A stretch of 64,000 nt of DNA from Actinorhabdospora filicis (GTDB lineage: Bacteria; Actinomycetota; Actinomycetes; Mycobacteriales; Micromonosporaceae), in assembly GCF_030269765.1 (NCBI RefSeq), contig NZ_BSTX01000004.1, positions 1 to 64,000 on the forward strand, read 5' to 3'. This document shows positions 35,683-43,447 of this stretch, in pieces. The position numbers and the translations under genes were made by a program. How positions within the stretch are numbered: position 1 is the stretch's first letter; each line of letters starts with the position of its first letter. The notes under the pieces are model-generated. The model was not told where the DNA came from and ran no database searches. It saw only the letters and a list, made by a program, of their open reading frames with translations.

Positions 35683-36626
35683 TGCCCTGGAGCCGGGTGC
35701 GCCAGGCCGTGGACGGCGCGGCCGAGGCCTTCGACCACCTCGCCGGCGTCCTCAAGGGACGCCTCGACGACACCGCCGGGGTGCGGGCCGACATCCACGA
35801 GCTGTTCGGGACCTCCTCCTCGGAACTGACGCTGGAGGCCAAGGAGCAGACCGCGGTCGCCGCGACGCGCCTGTCGGCGGCGGCCGAACGCTACGAACTG
35901 GCCGCCGGACAGTGCCGCGCGTACCTGGAGTGGGCCGATCCCGGCGGGTTCGGCGGATCGGTCCGGGGCCTGGGGAAGGCGGTGACCTTCGGCGAGCCGA
36001 GCGGCGGCAACGGCCCGGCGGGTTCGCCGCCCGCCCGCCGCGCGCTGACCGACGTCACCGAACCGCGCATGCGGGTGTTCGTCGAGCAGGGCGAGGACGG
36101 CATGGCCGACCTGCTCGACCGCGACGACGGCATCGTCGGCGAGCGGCTGCGGTACCTGGAGGCGGGCGGGCACGCGGTCGGGCGGCACGGCGGCCAGGTC
36201 ACCGGCGAGCAGCTCCAGGCGCGAGCGAGCGAGGGCCTGGACCCGATGAACGGCAGTACCACCGACTGGTACCACGGGCTCGAACACAACATGCCGCGCC
36301 ACGCGACGGCGTTCACCTCGAACGCCGCTCTCGTCTTCGCCGAGGCCGCCGCCGCGCATTCGCGGGTCGCGCGGGCCGAGCGGGCGGCGGCCGACGCCGA
36401 GCGGCTCGACTACATCTACGTCATCCTGCCCGCGCGCGAGGTCTTCGGCGACCGCTTCGCCCGGCACATGCACGGCTACACCCGGAAGGGCGGACCGACG
36501 CGGCCGGCTCCGACGGAGCGGACGGTGTTCGGCGAGTCGACCAAGATCGTCACCCACTACAAGCGCGAGGCCCCGGGGGAACCCTGGGTGCCCGTCAGCT
36601 GTTTCCCGAAAGCGAGCAGGACATGA
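35682..36626 (+). CDS. putative polymorphic toxin: helical N-terminus plus RNase A-like C-terminus
   Basis: 314 residues. The N-terminal 85 are helical and WXG/LXG-like (AVDGAAEAFDHLAGVLKGRLDD). A Gly/Pro linker (about 105-118) separates a C-terminal domain (about 128-310). That domain reads GGHAVGRHGG (162-171), then a Thr/Leu/Arg helix, then RHATAFTSNAALVFAEAAAAH, and ends VPVSCFPKAS. The H-x3-RH motif, A-T-x-F-T segment and final Y/F-P strand match my memory of the CdiA-CT RNase A-like toxin family. It overlaps the next gene by ATGA. No signal peptide, so export would be ESX/type VII-like. A non-toxic role cannot be excluded. Confidence 0.5.
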   Translation: MPWSRVRQAVDGAAEAFDHLAGVLKGRLDDTAGVRADIHELFGTSSSELTLEAKEQTAVAATRLSAAAERYELAAGQCRAYLEWADPGGFGGSVRGLGKAVTFGEPSGGNGPAGSPPARRALTDVTEPRMRVFVEQGEDGMADLLDRDDGIVGERLRYLEAGGHAVGRHGGQVTGEQLQARASEGLDPMNGSTTDWYHGLEHNMPRHATAFTSNAALVFAEAAAAHSRVARAERAAADAERLDYIYVILPAREVFGDRFARHMHGYTRKGGPTRPAPTERTVFGESTKIVTHYKREAPGEPWVPVSCFPKASRT

Positions 36627-37039
36627 CCGAACCCGAGCACGGACTCAGCCCACGCCTGCTGCGCTTCATCGAGGCGTACAACGTGGACGGGAACGTGATG
36701 ATGCGCGAAATCAACCACGACATCTGGCAACCGGTCTACAGAGGACTCGCCGAGGAGTTCGAGGCGGCCGTCCTGGGCGAGCGCTTCGACACCGACAACT
36801 GGGGCGTCTGCTACAACGGCGGCCTGTACGAGACCGACACGCGGTACGTGGACGGCGACGTCCGGCTGTTCTGGAAGGCGATCTTCCCCGGCCGCCCGTT
36901 CCCCGTGGGCGACCCCGAGCTGCCCATGACCCCGACGTTTCCCGACCGGGACACCCGGTTCTGGACCGAGGACGGCATCGAACCCCCTAAGCCCCACCGC
37001 CGGACCCCCGTGGATGAGTCAGGGGACGCCTCCGGGTGA
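36623..37039 (+). CDS. candidate immunity protein for the toxin-like neighbour
   Basis: 138 residues, acidic overall, soluble, with no signal or membrane segment. Aromatic-rich core: HDIWQPVYRGLAEEFEAAVLGE and NWGVCYNGGLYETDTRY. No family recognised. ATGA overlap with the toxin-like gene and the small acidic soluble character fit an immunity protein that neutralises the upstream product in the producing cell. That role is inferred from arrangement alone. Confidence 0.45.
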   Translation: MTEPEHGLSPRLLRFIEAYNVDGNVMMREINHDIWQPVYRGLAEEFEAAVLGERFDTDNWGVCYNGGLYETDTRYVDGDVRLFWKAIFPGRPFPVGDPELPMTPTFPDRDTRFWTEDGIEPPKPHRRTPVDESGDASG

Positions 37040-37070
37040 TCACCGATGGTCCCCGGCCGCCGTCCCTTCA

Positions 37071-37076
37071 TAAGCT
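37071..37076 (+). promoter_or_regulatory. leaderless -10 box TAAGCT
   Basis: TAAGCT, seven bases, then the ATG at 37084. It decides this start over an in-frame GTG at 37036. Confidence 0.5.
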
Positions 37077-37083
37077 TCCGGTC

Positions 37084-37713
37084 ATGACCACCACCCCGGC
37101 ACCCCTCCCCGGCCGCTCCCTCGCGATCCCCGCCTCGTTCGCCCTGATCGCCGCGCCCGCCCTGTGGCTCATCGGCTGGATCGTCATGCGCGTCAAGGGG
37201 CACGAGGGCCCCGGCGCCGCCTGGACCGGCGCCCACGCCATCTGGGTCTTCGCGGTCCTCCTGTTCGGCGCCGCCATCGTCGTCCTGCACCGGACGGTGA
37301 AGGCCGAGACGATCGGCGTGAAGGCCATCGCCGTCACCGGCCTCATCCTCGGCCTCCTCGGCGCGGCCAGCCTGCTCGGGCAGCTGTGCCTCGACCTCTA
37401 CGTCGGCCTGGAGGCCTCCACCCGGGAATCGGCCTCCGCGCTCTACGACAAGGTCTTCGACACCCCCGGCGTCGAGCTGGTGTTCTTCCAGATCGGGCCG
37501 TCCATGCTGTTCGCGGGCTTCCTGATCCTGCCGATCGTGGCCGCCGCCCGCCGGGCCGTCCCGCCCGCCGCCGCGGTCCTCGTCGGCTCCGGCATCGCCC
37601 TCATGGTCGCCGGACGCGGCTTCGACGGCGTCCTGCGCCTCACCGAGGGCCTGGGCATGCTGGTCATGCTGGCCGGGCTCGTGATCGTGGTCCGGGCGGG
37701 CGCGAAGCGCTAG
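37084..37713 (+). CDS. integral membrane protein, DUF4386-like
   Basis: 209 residues with six hydrophobic segments (about 17-36, 46-65, 78-102, 134-151, 158-177, 185-204). No catalytic motif. The spacing of helices and short polar loops resembles DUF4386-type membrane proteins, but I am not sure of the family. The leaderless start excludes the GTG overlapping the immunity-candidate stop. Confidence 0.55.
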   Translation: MTTTPAPLPGRSLAIPASFALIAAPALWLIGWIVMRVKGHEGPGAAWTGAHAIWVFAVLLFGAAIVVLHRTVKAETIGVKAIAVTGLILGLLGAASLLGQLCLDLYVGLEASTRESASALYDKVFDTPGVELVFFQIGPSMLFAGFLILPIVAAARRAVPPAAAVLVGSGIALMVAGRGFDGVLRLTEGLGMLVMLAGLVIVVRAGAKR

Positions 37714-37716
37714 CCT
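37711..37716 (+). promoter_or_regulatory. leaderless -10 box TAGCCT overlapping a stop codon
   Basis: TAGCCT, whose TAG is the stop of the preceding gene, six bases before the ATG at 37723. Confidence 0.5.
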
Positions 37717-37722
37717 CCACCC

Positions 37723-38496
37723 ATGATCAACCTCTCCGACTCCGACGTCGCCCTCGCCGCAGCAACGGCGGGGGCGGCCGTCGTGCGCGACATGTACGGC
37801 ACCCGCCTCGACCGCGTCGACAAGGGCGGCGGCGACTTCGCCACCGCCGCCGACCTGGCCGCCGAGCAGGCCATCCTGGACGTGATCCGCCGGGAACGCC
37901 CCGCCGACGGGTTCCTCGGCGAGGAGAACGGCCAGATCGGCGACGCCACCGGCCGCCAGTGGCTGGTCGACCCCCTGTGCGGAACCCTCAACTACGCCGC
38001 CGGGATGCGCGTCGTCGCCGTCAACGTGGGCCTGAGCGGCGGTGCCTCGGCGGTCGCCGACCCGTTCGGCGGCGAGGTCTACTACACCGACGGCGTCACC
38101 GCCCGCGTCCGCCGCGGGGACGCCGACGAGGTGCTGGCGCCGAGCGCGGCCAACGGCCTCGTCGAGTTCAACCTGGACGCGCCGTTCCCGTCGGCGCCGG
38201 CCTTCCGGGTGGCCCGGGTGCTGGCCGACACCCGCTTCATCGAGCGGTTCCGGCCGCGCGTGGTGTCCTCCACCCTCGCGGTGGCCTGGGTCGCGGCCGG
38301 CAAGCGCGCCGCCTACCTCAGCGACGGCGGCGACCTGACCGCCTCGGTCCACTTCGCCGCCGGGCTCGCGGTGTGCCGCGACGCCGGATGCGTCCTCACC
38401 GACCTCGACGGCGAGCCCCTCGGTCCCGGGGCGCGCGGACTCGTCGCGGCCGCCGACGCCGAGACGCACGCCGCCCTCATGGAGCTGATCGCGTGA
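37723..38496 (+). CDS. inositol monophosphatase-family protein with lost metal ligands
   Basis: 257 residues with the IMPase fold outline: GGGDFATAADLAAEQAIL (35-52) and GEEN (66-69, first metal ligands kept). The core motif D-P-x-D-G-T-x-N is altered to D83-P-L-C86-G-T-L-N, so the second Asp is Cys. The late W-D-x-A-A-G motif reads H210-F211-A-A-G, losing a third ligand. Genuine family members need these Asp residues for Mg-dependent phosphate release, so the protein is probably inactive or has changed chemistry. Leaderless start. Confidence 0.8.
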   Translation: MINLSDSDVALAAATAGAAVVRDMYGTRLDRVDKGGGDFATAADLAAEQAILDVIRRERPADGFLGEENGQIGDATGRQWLVDPLCGTLNYAAGMRVVAVNVGLSGGASAVADPFGGEVYYTDGVTARVRRGDADEVLAPSAANGLVEFNLDAPFPSAPAFRVARVLADTRFIERFRPRVVSSTLAVAWVAAGKRAAYLSDGGDLTASVHFAAGLAVCRDAGCVLTDLDGEPLGPGARGLVAAADAETHAALMELIA

Positions 38497-38498
38497 CA

Positions 38499-38534
38499 GG
38501 AGGGGCCGAGGGGGTGCGTCCCCTCGGCCCCTCC
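38499..38534. terminator. strong bidirectional terminator
   Basis: 15-base perfect stem GGAGGGGCCGAGGGG with its complement and a 6-base loop, between the convergent IMPase-like gene and leuA. Confidence 0.85.
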
Positions 38535-38542
38535 CACCGCGC

Positions 38543-40282
38543 TTAGGCGGCCGCCGCCCGGTTCACGGCGCTGGCGACCGCGCGCATCGAGGCGGTGACG
38601 ATGTTCCCGTCCACCCCGGCGCCCCAGAAGACGGTCCCGTCGACCGCGCACTCCACGTACGCGGCGGCCTGGGCGTCGCCGCCCGCCGCCATCGCGTGCT
38701 CGGCGTAGTCGAGGACCTCCACCTGGACGTCCACCGTGGACAGCGCGTCCACGAAGGCCGAGAGCGGGCCGTTGCCCGTCCCGGTCACCTTGTGCTCCAC
38801 CCCGCCGACCGCGATCGCCGCCGAGACCACCACGGTCCCGTCGGCGGCCGTGGTCGAGGAGTGCTCGCCGATGACCACCCGGCGCGCCGGGCGGTCCAGG
38901 TACTCGGCGGAGAAGATCTCGTACATCTGCGCGGGCGTGACCTCGCCGCCCTGCGCGTCGGTGTGCGCCTGCACGACGTGGGAGAACTCGATCTGCATCC
39001 GGCGCGGCAGCTCCAGCTGGTACTCGGTCTTGAGCAGGTAGGCCACCCCGCCCTTGCCCGACTGGGAGTTGACCCGGATGACCGCCTCGTAGCTGCGGCC
39101 GACGTCCTTGGGGTCGATCGGCAGGTACGGGACGCCCCAGGTGAAGGCGTCCACGGGTACGCCCGCCTTCTCCGCGTCGCGCTCCAGGCGGTCGAAGCCC
39201 TTGTTGATGGCGTCCTGGTGCGAGCCGGAGAACGCGGTGTACACCAGGTCACCGGCGTAGGGGTGCCGCTCGTGCACCGGCAGCTGGTTGCAGTACTCCA
39301 CCGCGCGCCGGATCTCGTCGATGCGGCGGAAGTCGATCATCGGGTCCACGCCCTGGCTGAACAGGTTCAGGCCCAGGGTGACCAGGTCGACGTTCCCGGT
39401 GCGCTCGCCGTTGCCGAACAGGCAGCCCTCGACGCGGTCGGCGCCGGCCATCAGGCCCAGTTCGGCGGCCGCCACGCCGGTTCCCCGGTCGTTGTGGGGG
39501 TGCAGCGACAGGATCACCGAGTCGCGGCGGGGCAGGTGGCGGTGCATCCACTCGATGGAGTCGGCGTAGACGTTCGGGGTGGCCATCTCGACGGTGGCGG
39601 GCAGGTTGATGATGAGCGGCCGCTCCGGCGTCGGGTCGATGACGTCGATGACGGCCGAGCAGATCTCCAGGGCGTAGTCCAGCTCGGTGCCGGTGTAGGA
39701 CTCCGGCGAGTACTGCCAGCGGATGTCGGTGTCGGGGGTGACCTGCTCGGCGTACTTCATGCACAGCCGCGCCGCCTGCGTGGCGATGTCGGTGATGCCG
39801 TCGCGGTCCAGCCCGAAGACCACCCGCCGCTGCAGCTGCGAGGTCGAGTTGTAGAAGTGCACGATGGCGCGCTTGGCGCCGCGCAGGGACTCGAAGGTCC
39901 GCGCGATCAGGTGCTCCCGGCACTGCACCAGGACCTGGATGGTGACGTCGTCGGGGATCAGGTCCTGCTCGATGAGCTGGCGCACGAAGTCGAAGTCGGT
40001 CTGGCTGGCCGACGGGAAGCCGACCTCGATCTCCTTGTAGCCCATGTCGACCAGCAGCTGGAACATGCGCCGCTTGCGCTCGGGCGACATCGGGTCGATG
40101 AGGGCCTGGTTGCCGTCGCGCAGATCGACCGCGCACCACTGGGGCGCGCGGTCGATGCTCCTGGACGGCCAGGTCCGGTCGGTCAGGTCGACGGCGAAGG
40201 GCGCGTCGTACTTGACGTAACGCGCCACCGGCATCGGGCTGGGCTTCTGGAATGTGGCGGACAAGGCGGTGCTCCTCGGCAT
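38543..40282 (-). CDS. leuA: 2-isopropylmalate synthase
   Basis: 579 residues, first committed step of leucine synthesis (acetyl-CoA plus 2-oxoisovalerate). Type 2 (actinobacterial/yeast-like) enzyme: AVDLRDGNQALIDPM with the metal-site Asp and substrate motif, EVGFPSASQTDFDFVR, LHPHNDRGTG, FGNGERTGNVDLVTLGLNLF, and a C-terminal leucine-binding regulatory domain (about 435-575). I prefer ATG 40282. An in-frame GTG at 40300 is possible; neither has an ideally spaced ribosome site (GGAGG is at 40313-40317). Expression is probably controlled by the leader peptide and hairpin upstream. Confidence 0.95.
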   Translation of the reverse strand: MPRSTALSATFQKPSPMPVARYVKYDAPFAVDLTDRTWPSRSIDRAPQWCAVDLRDGNQALIDPMSPERKRRMFQLLVDMGYKEIEVGFPSASQTDFDFVRQLIEQDLIPDDVTIQVLVQCREHLIARTFESLRGAKRAIVHFYNSTSQLQRRVVFGLDRDGITDIATQAARLCMKYAEQVTPDTDIRWQYSPESYTGTELDYALEICSAVIDVIDPTPERPLIINLPATVEMATPNVYADSIEWMHRHLPRRDSVILSLHPHNDRGTGVAAAELGLMAGADRVEGCLFGNGERTGNVDLVTLGLNLFSQGVDPMIDFRRIDEIRRAVEYCNQLPVHERHPYAGDLVYTAFSGSHQDAINKGFDRLERDAEKAGVPVDAFTWGVPYLPIDPKDVGRSYEAVIRVNSQSGKGGVAYLLKTEYQLELPRRMQIEFSHVVQAHTDAQGGEVTPAQMYEIFSAEYLDRPARRVVIGEHSSTTAADGTVVVSAAIAVGGVEHKVTGTGNGPLSAFVDALSTVDVQVEVLDYAEHAMAAGGDAQAAAYVECAVDGTVFWGAGVDGNIVTASMRAVASAVNRAAAA

Positions 40283-40317
40283 TGGTCGGGATCGGTTCAC
40301 CGGCGTGCGGGACCTCC

Positions 40318-40350
40318 GCGACGGGATGCCGGCTCAGCGAGCCCCGTCGC
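40318..40350 (-). promoter_or_regulatory. attenuator-type stem-loop of the leuA leader
   Basis: Outer 8-base stem GCGACGGG/CCCGTCGC (40350-40343 with 40325-40318) encloses an inner GGCTC/GAGCC stem. It overlaps the stop codon of the Leu-rich leader peptide and ends one base before the GGAGG that precedes leuA. A ribosome stalled on the Leu codons would keep it open. Confidence 0.7.
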
Positions 40351-40381
40351 GGCGACCAAGGAGGAGAAGTCCATGCCACAT
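40334..40381 (-). CDS. leuA leader peptide with four consecutive Leu codons
   Basis: 15-codon open frame MWHGLLLLGRRDGAR ending in TGA, 51 bases before the leuA start. The run CTT CTC CTC CTT and the overlapping stem-loop are the hallmarks of leader-peptide attenuation, which is known for leuA in actinobacteria. Start ATG 40381 has no strong ribosome site. Confidence 0.8.
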   Translation of the reverse strand: MWHGLLLLGRRDGAR

Positions 40382-40418
40382 GACGGTCGCCAACGCTACG
40401 CCGACGTTCCGTGCGCCA

Positions 40419-40458
40419 CCATCGTCCCGGGTGCTACTCCCACATCCCGGGACGATGG
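40419..40458 (-). terminator. hairpin after the HAD phosphatase gene
   Basis: Perfect 13-base stem CCATCGTCCCGGG with its complement and a 14-base loop, directly after the HAD gene stop and about 40 bases before the leuA leader peptide. It should separate the two transcription units. Confidence 0.75.
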
Positions 40459-40459
40459 A

Positions 40460-41110
40460 TCACAGCTCGGGAAGGAGGCCGATGACCTCGCGCATTGATC
40501 CGACGACGATGTCGGCGCCCGCGTCGGCGAGCCTGGTGGCGGGCACGAGAGCCGCGTGCCCGATGACGTACATGCCCGCCGCCTTGGCGCCGGTGACGCC
40601 CGCGACGGAGTCCTCGATGACGACGCAGTCATCGGGGGACACGCCGTGCTTCTGGGCGGCGTGCAGGAACAGGTCCGGAGCGGGTTTGCCGTTGGGGACC
40701 GTGACGCCCGAGTGGATCCACTCGGTCTCGAAGTGCTCGTCGAGGCCGGTGACGTCCAGGCGCAGCGCGATCTCGCCGGGGGTGCCCGAGGAGGCGATGC
40801 AGTACTGGATCCCCTCGCGCTGGAGGGTCTCCAGCAGCTCCGGGACGCCGTCGACCGGGGTCAGCTCGGCGCGCAGGATCGCGTCGAGGGCGTCCCAGTA
40901 GTCCTCCACGAAACGCTCGGGGAGGGCGCGGCCCAGTTCGGCCTCGATGTCGGGCACGCAGTCGCTCATGCGGCGGCCCATGTACTTGTCGACGCAGTCC
41001 TGGAAGGTCACCGGCAGGCCGACGGCGGTGATGTGCTCGGCGAAGACGCGGTTGGACAGCCGCTCGGAGTCGACCAGGACCCCGTCGTTGTCGAAGACGA
41101 CGAGCTTCAC
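40460..41110 (-). CDS. HAD family hydrolase (beta-phosphoglucomutase/phosphatase-like)
   Basis: 216 residues. HAD motif I is FDNDGVLVDSE (6-16; the usual first Asp and +2 Asp are present), motif II is IASSGTP, the motif III lysine lies in NGKPAPDLFL, and motif IV is VVIEDSVAGVTGAKAAGM. A helical C1 cap (about 20-85) places it with sugar-phosphate phosphatases and phosphoglucomutases. GTG start with GGGAG upstream. It follows a nitroreductase-like gene by 13 bases and is probably co-transcribed with it. Confidence 0.9.
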   Translation of the reverse strand: MKLVVFDNDGVLVDSERLSNRVFAEHITAVGLPVTFQDCVDKYMGRRMSDCVPDIEAELGRALPERFVEDYWDALDAILRAELTPVDGVPELLETLQREGIQYCIASSGTPGEIALRLDVTGLDEHFETEWIHSGVTVPNGKPAPDLFLHAAQKHGVSPDDCVVIEDSVAGVTGAKAAGMYVIGHAALVPATRLADAGADIVVGSMREVIGLLPEL

Positions 41111-41123
41111 AGCACGACTCCCA

Positions 41124-41687
41124 TCACAGGACGATCTGGGTGAGCGGGAGGCGCGCGCGGGGCGTGCTGTCGGGGCCGCGCAGGTCCTCGGGGAGCTTGG
41201 CGGGGTCGTCGGCGCGGCCGATGGCGGCCACGACGCGCGGCTTGAGGCGGGCGTCCAGGCCGAACTCGGCGGCGAGCTTGTCGGCGTCGAAACCGGCGAG
41301 CTGGCGCACGGTGAGCCGGTCGGACAGGGCCTGGACGGTCAGGTGCGCCATGGCCTGCCCGAGGTCGTAGTCACTGTGCCCGAGCGGGCCCTTGTCGTTT
41401 TCGAGGGTGCGGACGCCGACCACCAGCAGCGAGGCGTTCTTCGCCCAGCCCACGTTCCAGTCGGTGAGGGTCGCCAGGACCCGGTCGAACTCGGGGGTGT
41501 CCTTGCGGGCCACGATGAAGCGCGAGGGCTGCGAGTTGCCGGCCGAGGGCGCCCAGCGGGCGGCCTCCAGCATCGCGGTGATCTCCTCCTCGCCGACCCG
41601 GTACTCCGGGTCGAAGGCGCGCGTGGAGTGGCGCTGCGCGAGCAGGTGGTGCAGGGGGACGGAGGTGACCGCGTTACGGTCGGGCAT
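41124..41687 (-). CDS. nitroreductase family protein
   Basis: 187-residue FMN oxidoreductase. N-terminal LAQRHSTRAFDPEYRV (RxSxRxF motif, FMN phosphate contact), then MLEAARWAPSAGNSQPSRFIV, and a central GQAMAHLTVQAL helix. Length matches the small nitroreductase class. ATG 41687 has AGGAG upstream; the longer open frame is excluded. Function could be reduction of quinones, nitro compounds or another electrophile. Confidence 0.9.
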   Translation of the reverse strand: MPDRNAVTSVPLHHLLAQRHSTRAFDPEYRVGEEEITAMLEAARWAPSAGNSQPSRFIVARKDTPEFDRVLATLTDWNVGWAKNASLLVVGVRTLENDKGPLGHSDYDLGQAMAHLTVQALSDRLTVRQLAGFDADKLAAEFGLDARLKPRVVAAIGRADDPAKLPEDLRGPDSTPRARLPLTQIVL

Positions 41688-41799
41688 CGGTACTCCTAGC
41701 TGGGTTAACACGTGCCCTTCCATCCTGCCGCACCCCGTGTGAACCCCGTGCGGCCGGAACCTGTGGGCTTGCCGACAGCCGTGCGTCACGGAAGGCGGC

Positions 41800-41805
41800 T
41801 ACGCT
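41800..41805 (+). promoter_or_regulatory. leaderless -10 box TACGCT
   Basis: TACGCT, six bases, then the GTG at 41812. Confidence 0.5.
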
Positions 41806-41811
41806 GCCTCG

Positions 41812-42219
41812 GTGACCTCTGTGACTCCCACCCCAGTCGGCGCCTGGCAGGTATCCGTGTCCGGCGAGGACGCGCCCCGGCCCACGCTCCTGATCGCCTT
41901 CGGTTCCGACGGCGTCGTGACCTTCCAGTCCAGCGCCGAAGAGGGCCTGTCCGGCCTCGGGAGCTGGAAGTGGGAGGCCGGCCACGACTTCACCGCGACC
42001 CTGCGCGCCATCGCCGAGGACGCCTCGGCGGCCCTCGACGGCGAGGAGGACGACGAGTCGGAGATCGTGGAGCTCTTCTACGAGTACCGTCTGCGCCTGT
42101 CGCTCAAGGGCGACGACCGCTTCGAGGGCGAGGCGGACCTCACGGCGAGCTACGCCGACGGTGAGGAGCTGGACGACGAGGCCGACCCGGGCCTGAAGAT
42201 CGTGGGCGCCCGCTTCTGA
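41812..42219 (+). CDS. conserved-looking hypothetical protein
   Basis: 135 residues, acidic, soluble. Beta-rich pattern: GAWQVSV, PTLLIAFGSDGVVTFQSS, GSWKWEAGHDFTATLRAI, LFYEYRLRLSLKGDDRFEGEADLTASY. The order G-x-W, then strand, then G-x-W-x-W looks like a small lipocalin-type barrel, but I do not recognise a named family. GTG start set by the leaderless signature. A good terminator follows. Confidence 0.6.
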   Translation: MTSVTPTPVGAWQVSVSGEDAPRPTLLIAFGSDGVVTFQSSAEEGLSGLGSWKWEAGHDFTATLRAIAEDASAALDGEEDDESEIVELFYEYRLRLSLKGDDRFEGEADLTASYADGEELDDEADPGLKIVGARF

Positions 42220-42236
42220 GGCGGCGCGAACGTGGC

Positions 42237-42270
42237 ACGGGACCGGCGCGCACCGGTCCCGTTCTTCTTT
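42237..42270 (+). terminator. intrinsic terminator
   Basis: 10-base stem ACGGGACCGG with its complement and a 6-base loop, followed by TCTTCTTT, 17 bases after the stop at 42219. Confidence 0.8.
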
Positions 42271-42318
42271 CCGCGGACGCCGCGCCGCTTCCGCCGCCGG
42301 GACCCCGGACGGCCGTGA

Positions 42319-43098
42319 TCACCGCGCCGCGGCACTCCGCGACGGGCCCGGCTTCGCGCTCGGCGAGGGACTCGGGCTCGGCTTCGGCTTGGGCGGCGTC
42401 TTCGTGCCCAGCGGCGCGCCCTCGGAGACCTCGGCGGGCAGCGTGGCCGTCGGCGCGGCCGGCAGCGGATCGCCGACGATGCGGATGGTGCCGAAGTACA
42501 CGTTGGCGGCGGTGAGCGTCCCGTCCTCGGCGAAGCAGTACAGGCCCGTGGAGATCGGCGCGGGCAGCACCACCGCGTTCGACTCCACCGAGAAGCAGGC
42601 GCCCCGGGCGTCCTTCGGCTTGTCGTCGGTGTCGATCGACAGGGGCGCGTTGCGGTCCAGGAGCACGTCCAGCCAGTCGGTGAACAGGTGCTGCACACGC
42701 GGGTCGGCGCCGTCGGGCACCGTGCCGGTGGCCGCGGCGATCCGCACGCACTGCTGCGGCCCGCCCGACAGCACGCACTGGAAGAAGCCCTGCGCGGTCC
42801 ACAGGATGCTCACGTCGGCCCCACCGCCCAAAGCGCCACCGGGCACGTCGACGCGCCACGTGCCGTCCGCGGCGAGCAGGACGGTCAGGGTGCGCTCCCG
42901 GCCGCCGGACCGCCACAGGTAGCTGGCGGTGTAGTGGCGGTCCTTCGCGAGGGCCACCATCGCGACCATGGCCGCGCGGGGGGACGAGTGCCCGGGCGCC
43001 GCCGAGGACTCGGCCGGGGCGGGCGCGGGGGGCGGGGTGCAGGCCGTGAGGCCGAGCGCCAGGGCGGCGACGGCGATGGTGAGGCGGCGTGTGCGCAT
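42319..43098 (-). CDS. secreted lipoprotein of unknown function
   Basis: 259 residues. Signal peptide with lipobox ALGLTAC (Cys about 20), a Pro/Ala/Ser linker, then a beta-rich domain with Cys pairs (FFQCVLSGGPQQC; ACFSVESN...YCFAEDG), and a Lys/Pro/Ser tail (KPKPSPSPSPSAKPG). The overall shape resembles actinobacterial outer lipoproteins of unknown role. ATG 43098 has GGGGG upstream. Confidence 0.65.
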   Translation of the reverse strand: MRTRRLTIAVAALALGLTACTPPPAPAPAESSAAPGHSSPRAAMVAMVALAKDRHYTASYLWRSGGRERTLTVLLAADGTWRVDVPGGALGGGADVSILWTAQGFFQCVLSGGPQQCVRIAAATGTVPDGADPRVQHLFTDWLDVLLDRNAPLSIDTDDKPKDARGACFSVESNAVVLPAPISTGLYCFAEDGTLTAANVYFGTIRIVGDPLPAAPTATLPAEVSEGAPLGTKTPPKPKPSPSPSPSAKPGPSRSAAAR

Positions 43099-43376
43099 GT
43101 CAACCCCCAAATGACCGAAAGGCCACTATCGCACCGGTTCGTGGGTAAGTGGGGGAGGCGGCCGGGGCCGTTCACCCGGACGGGCCGGGGCCCGCCGGAA
43201 GCGCGTCACGCCGTCCGTCCCATTCACTGAGCGCACGACCCGTGGAACGACCCCAAAACCTTCTCCCCACCAGCCCCTTCACCACACGAAACCCCGCCGC
43301 CCACCCATGTGGTCGAACGATCTCAATGTGCCCCACACCTCCCCGTTACTCACGCGATTCGCCCAGGCACAGCAGG
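43099..43376. other. intergenic region before lysC
   Basis: No gene is supported here. It contains GC-rich inverted segments (GGCCGGGGCC and GGGCCGGGGCCC near 43160-43195) but no lysine-riboswitch-like or leader-peptide structure that I can recognise. Confidence 0.4.
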
Positions 43377-43382
43377 TACGCT
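43377..43382 (+). promoter_or_regulatory. -10 box TACGCT of lysC-asd
   Basis: TACGCT 65 bases before the lysC GTG; no good -35 element is visible. Confidence 0.35.
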
Positions 43383-43447
43383 GACCCTCGCCGACGCCAC
43401 GACGACGTGGCCGTACCGGACCCACCCGCGACAGCAGAGGAACCCAG

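Noticed and set aside
43099..43447. lysine riboswitch or leader peptide for lysC
   Set aside because: I could find neither a Lys-rich short frame nor a recognisable aptamer core.
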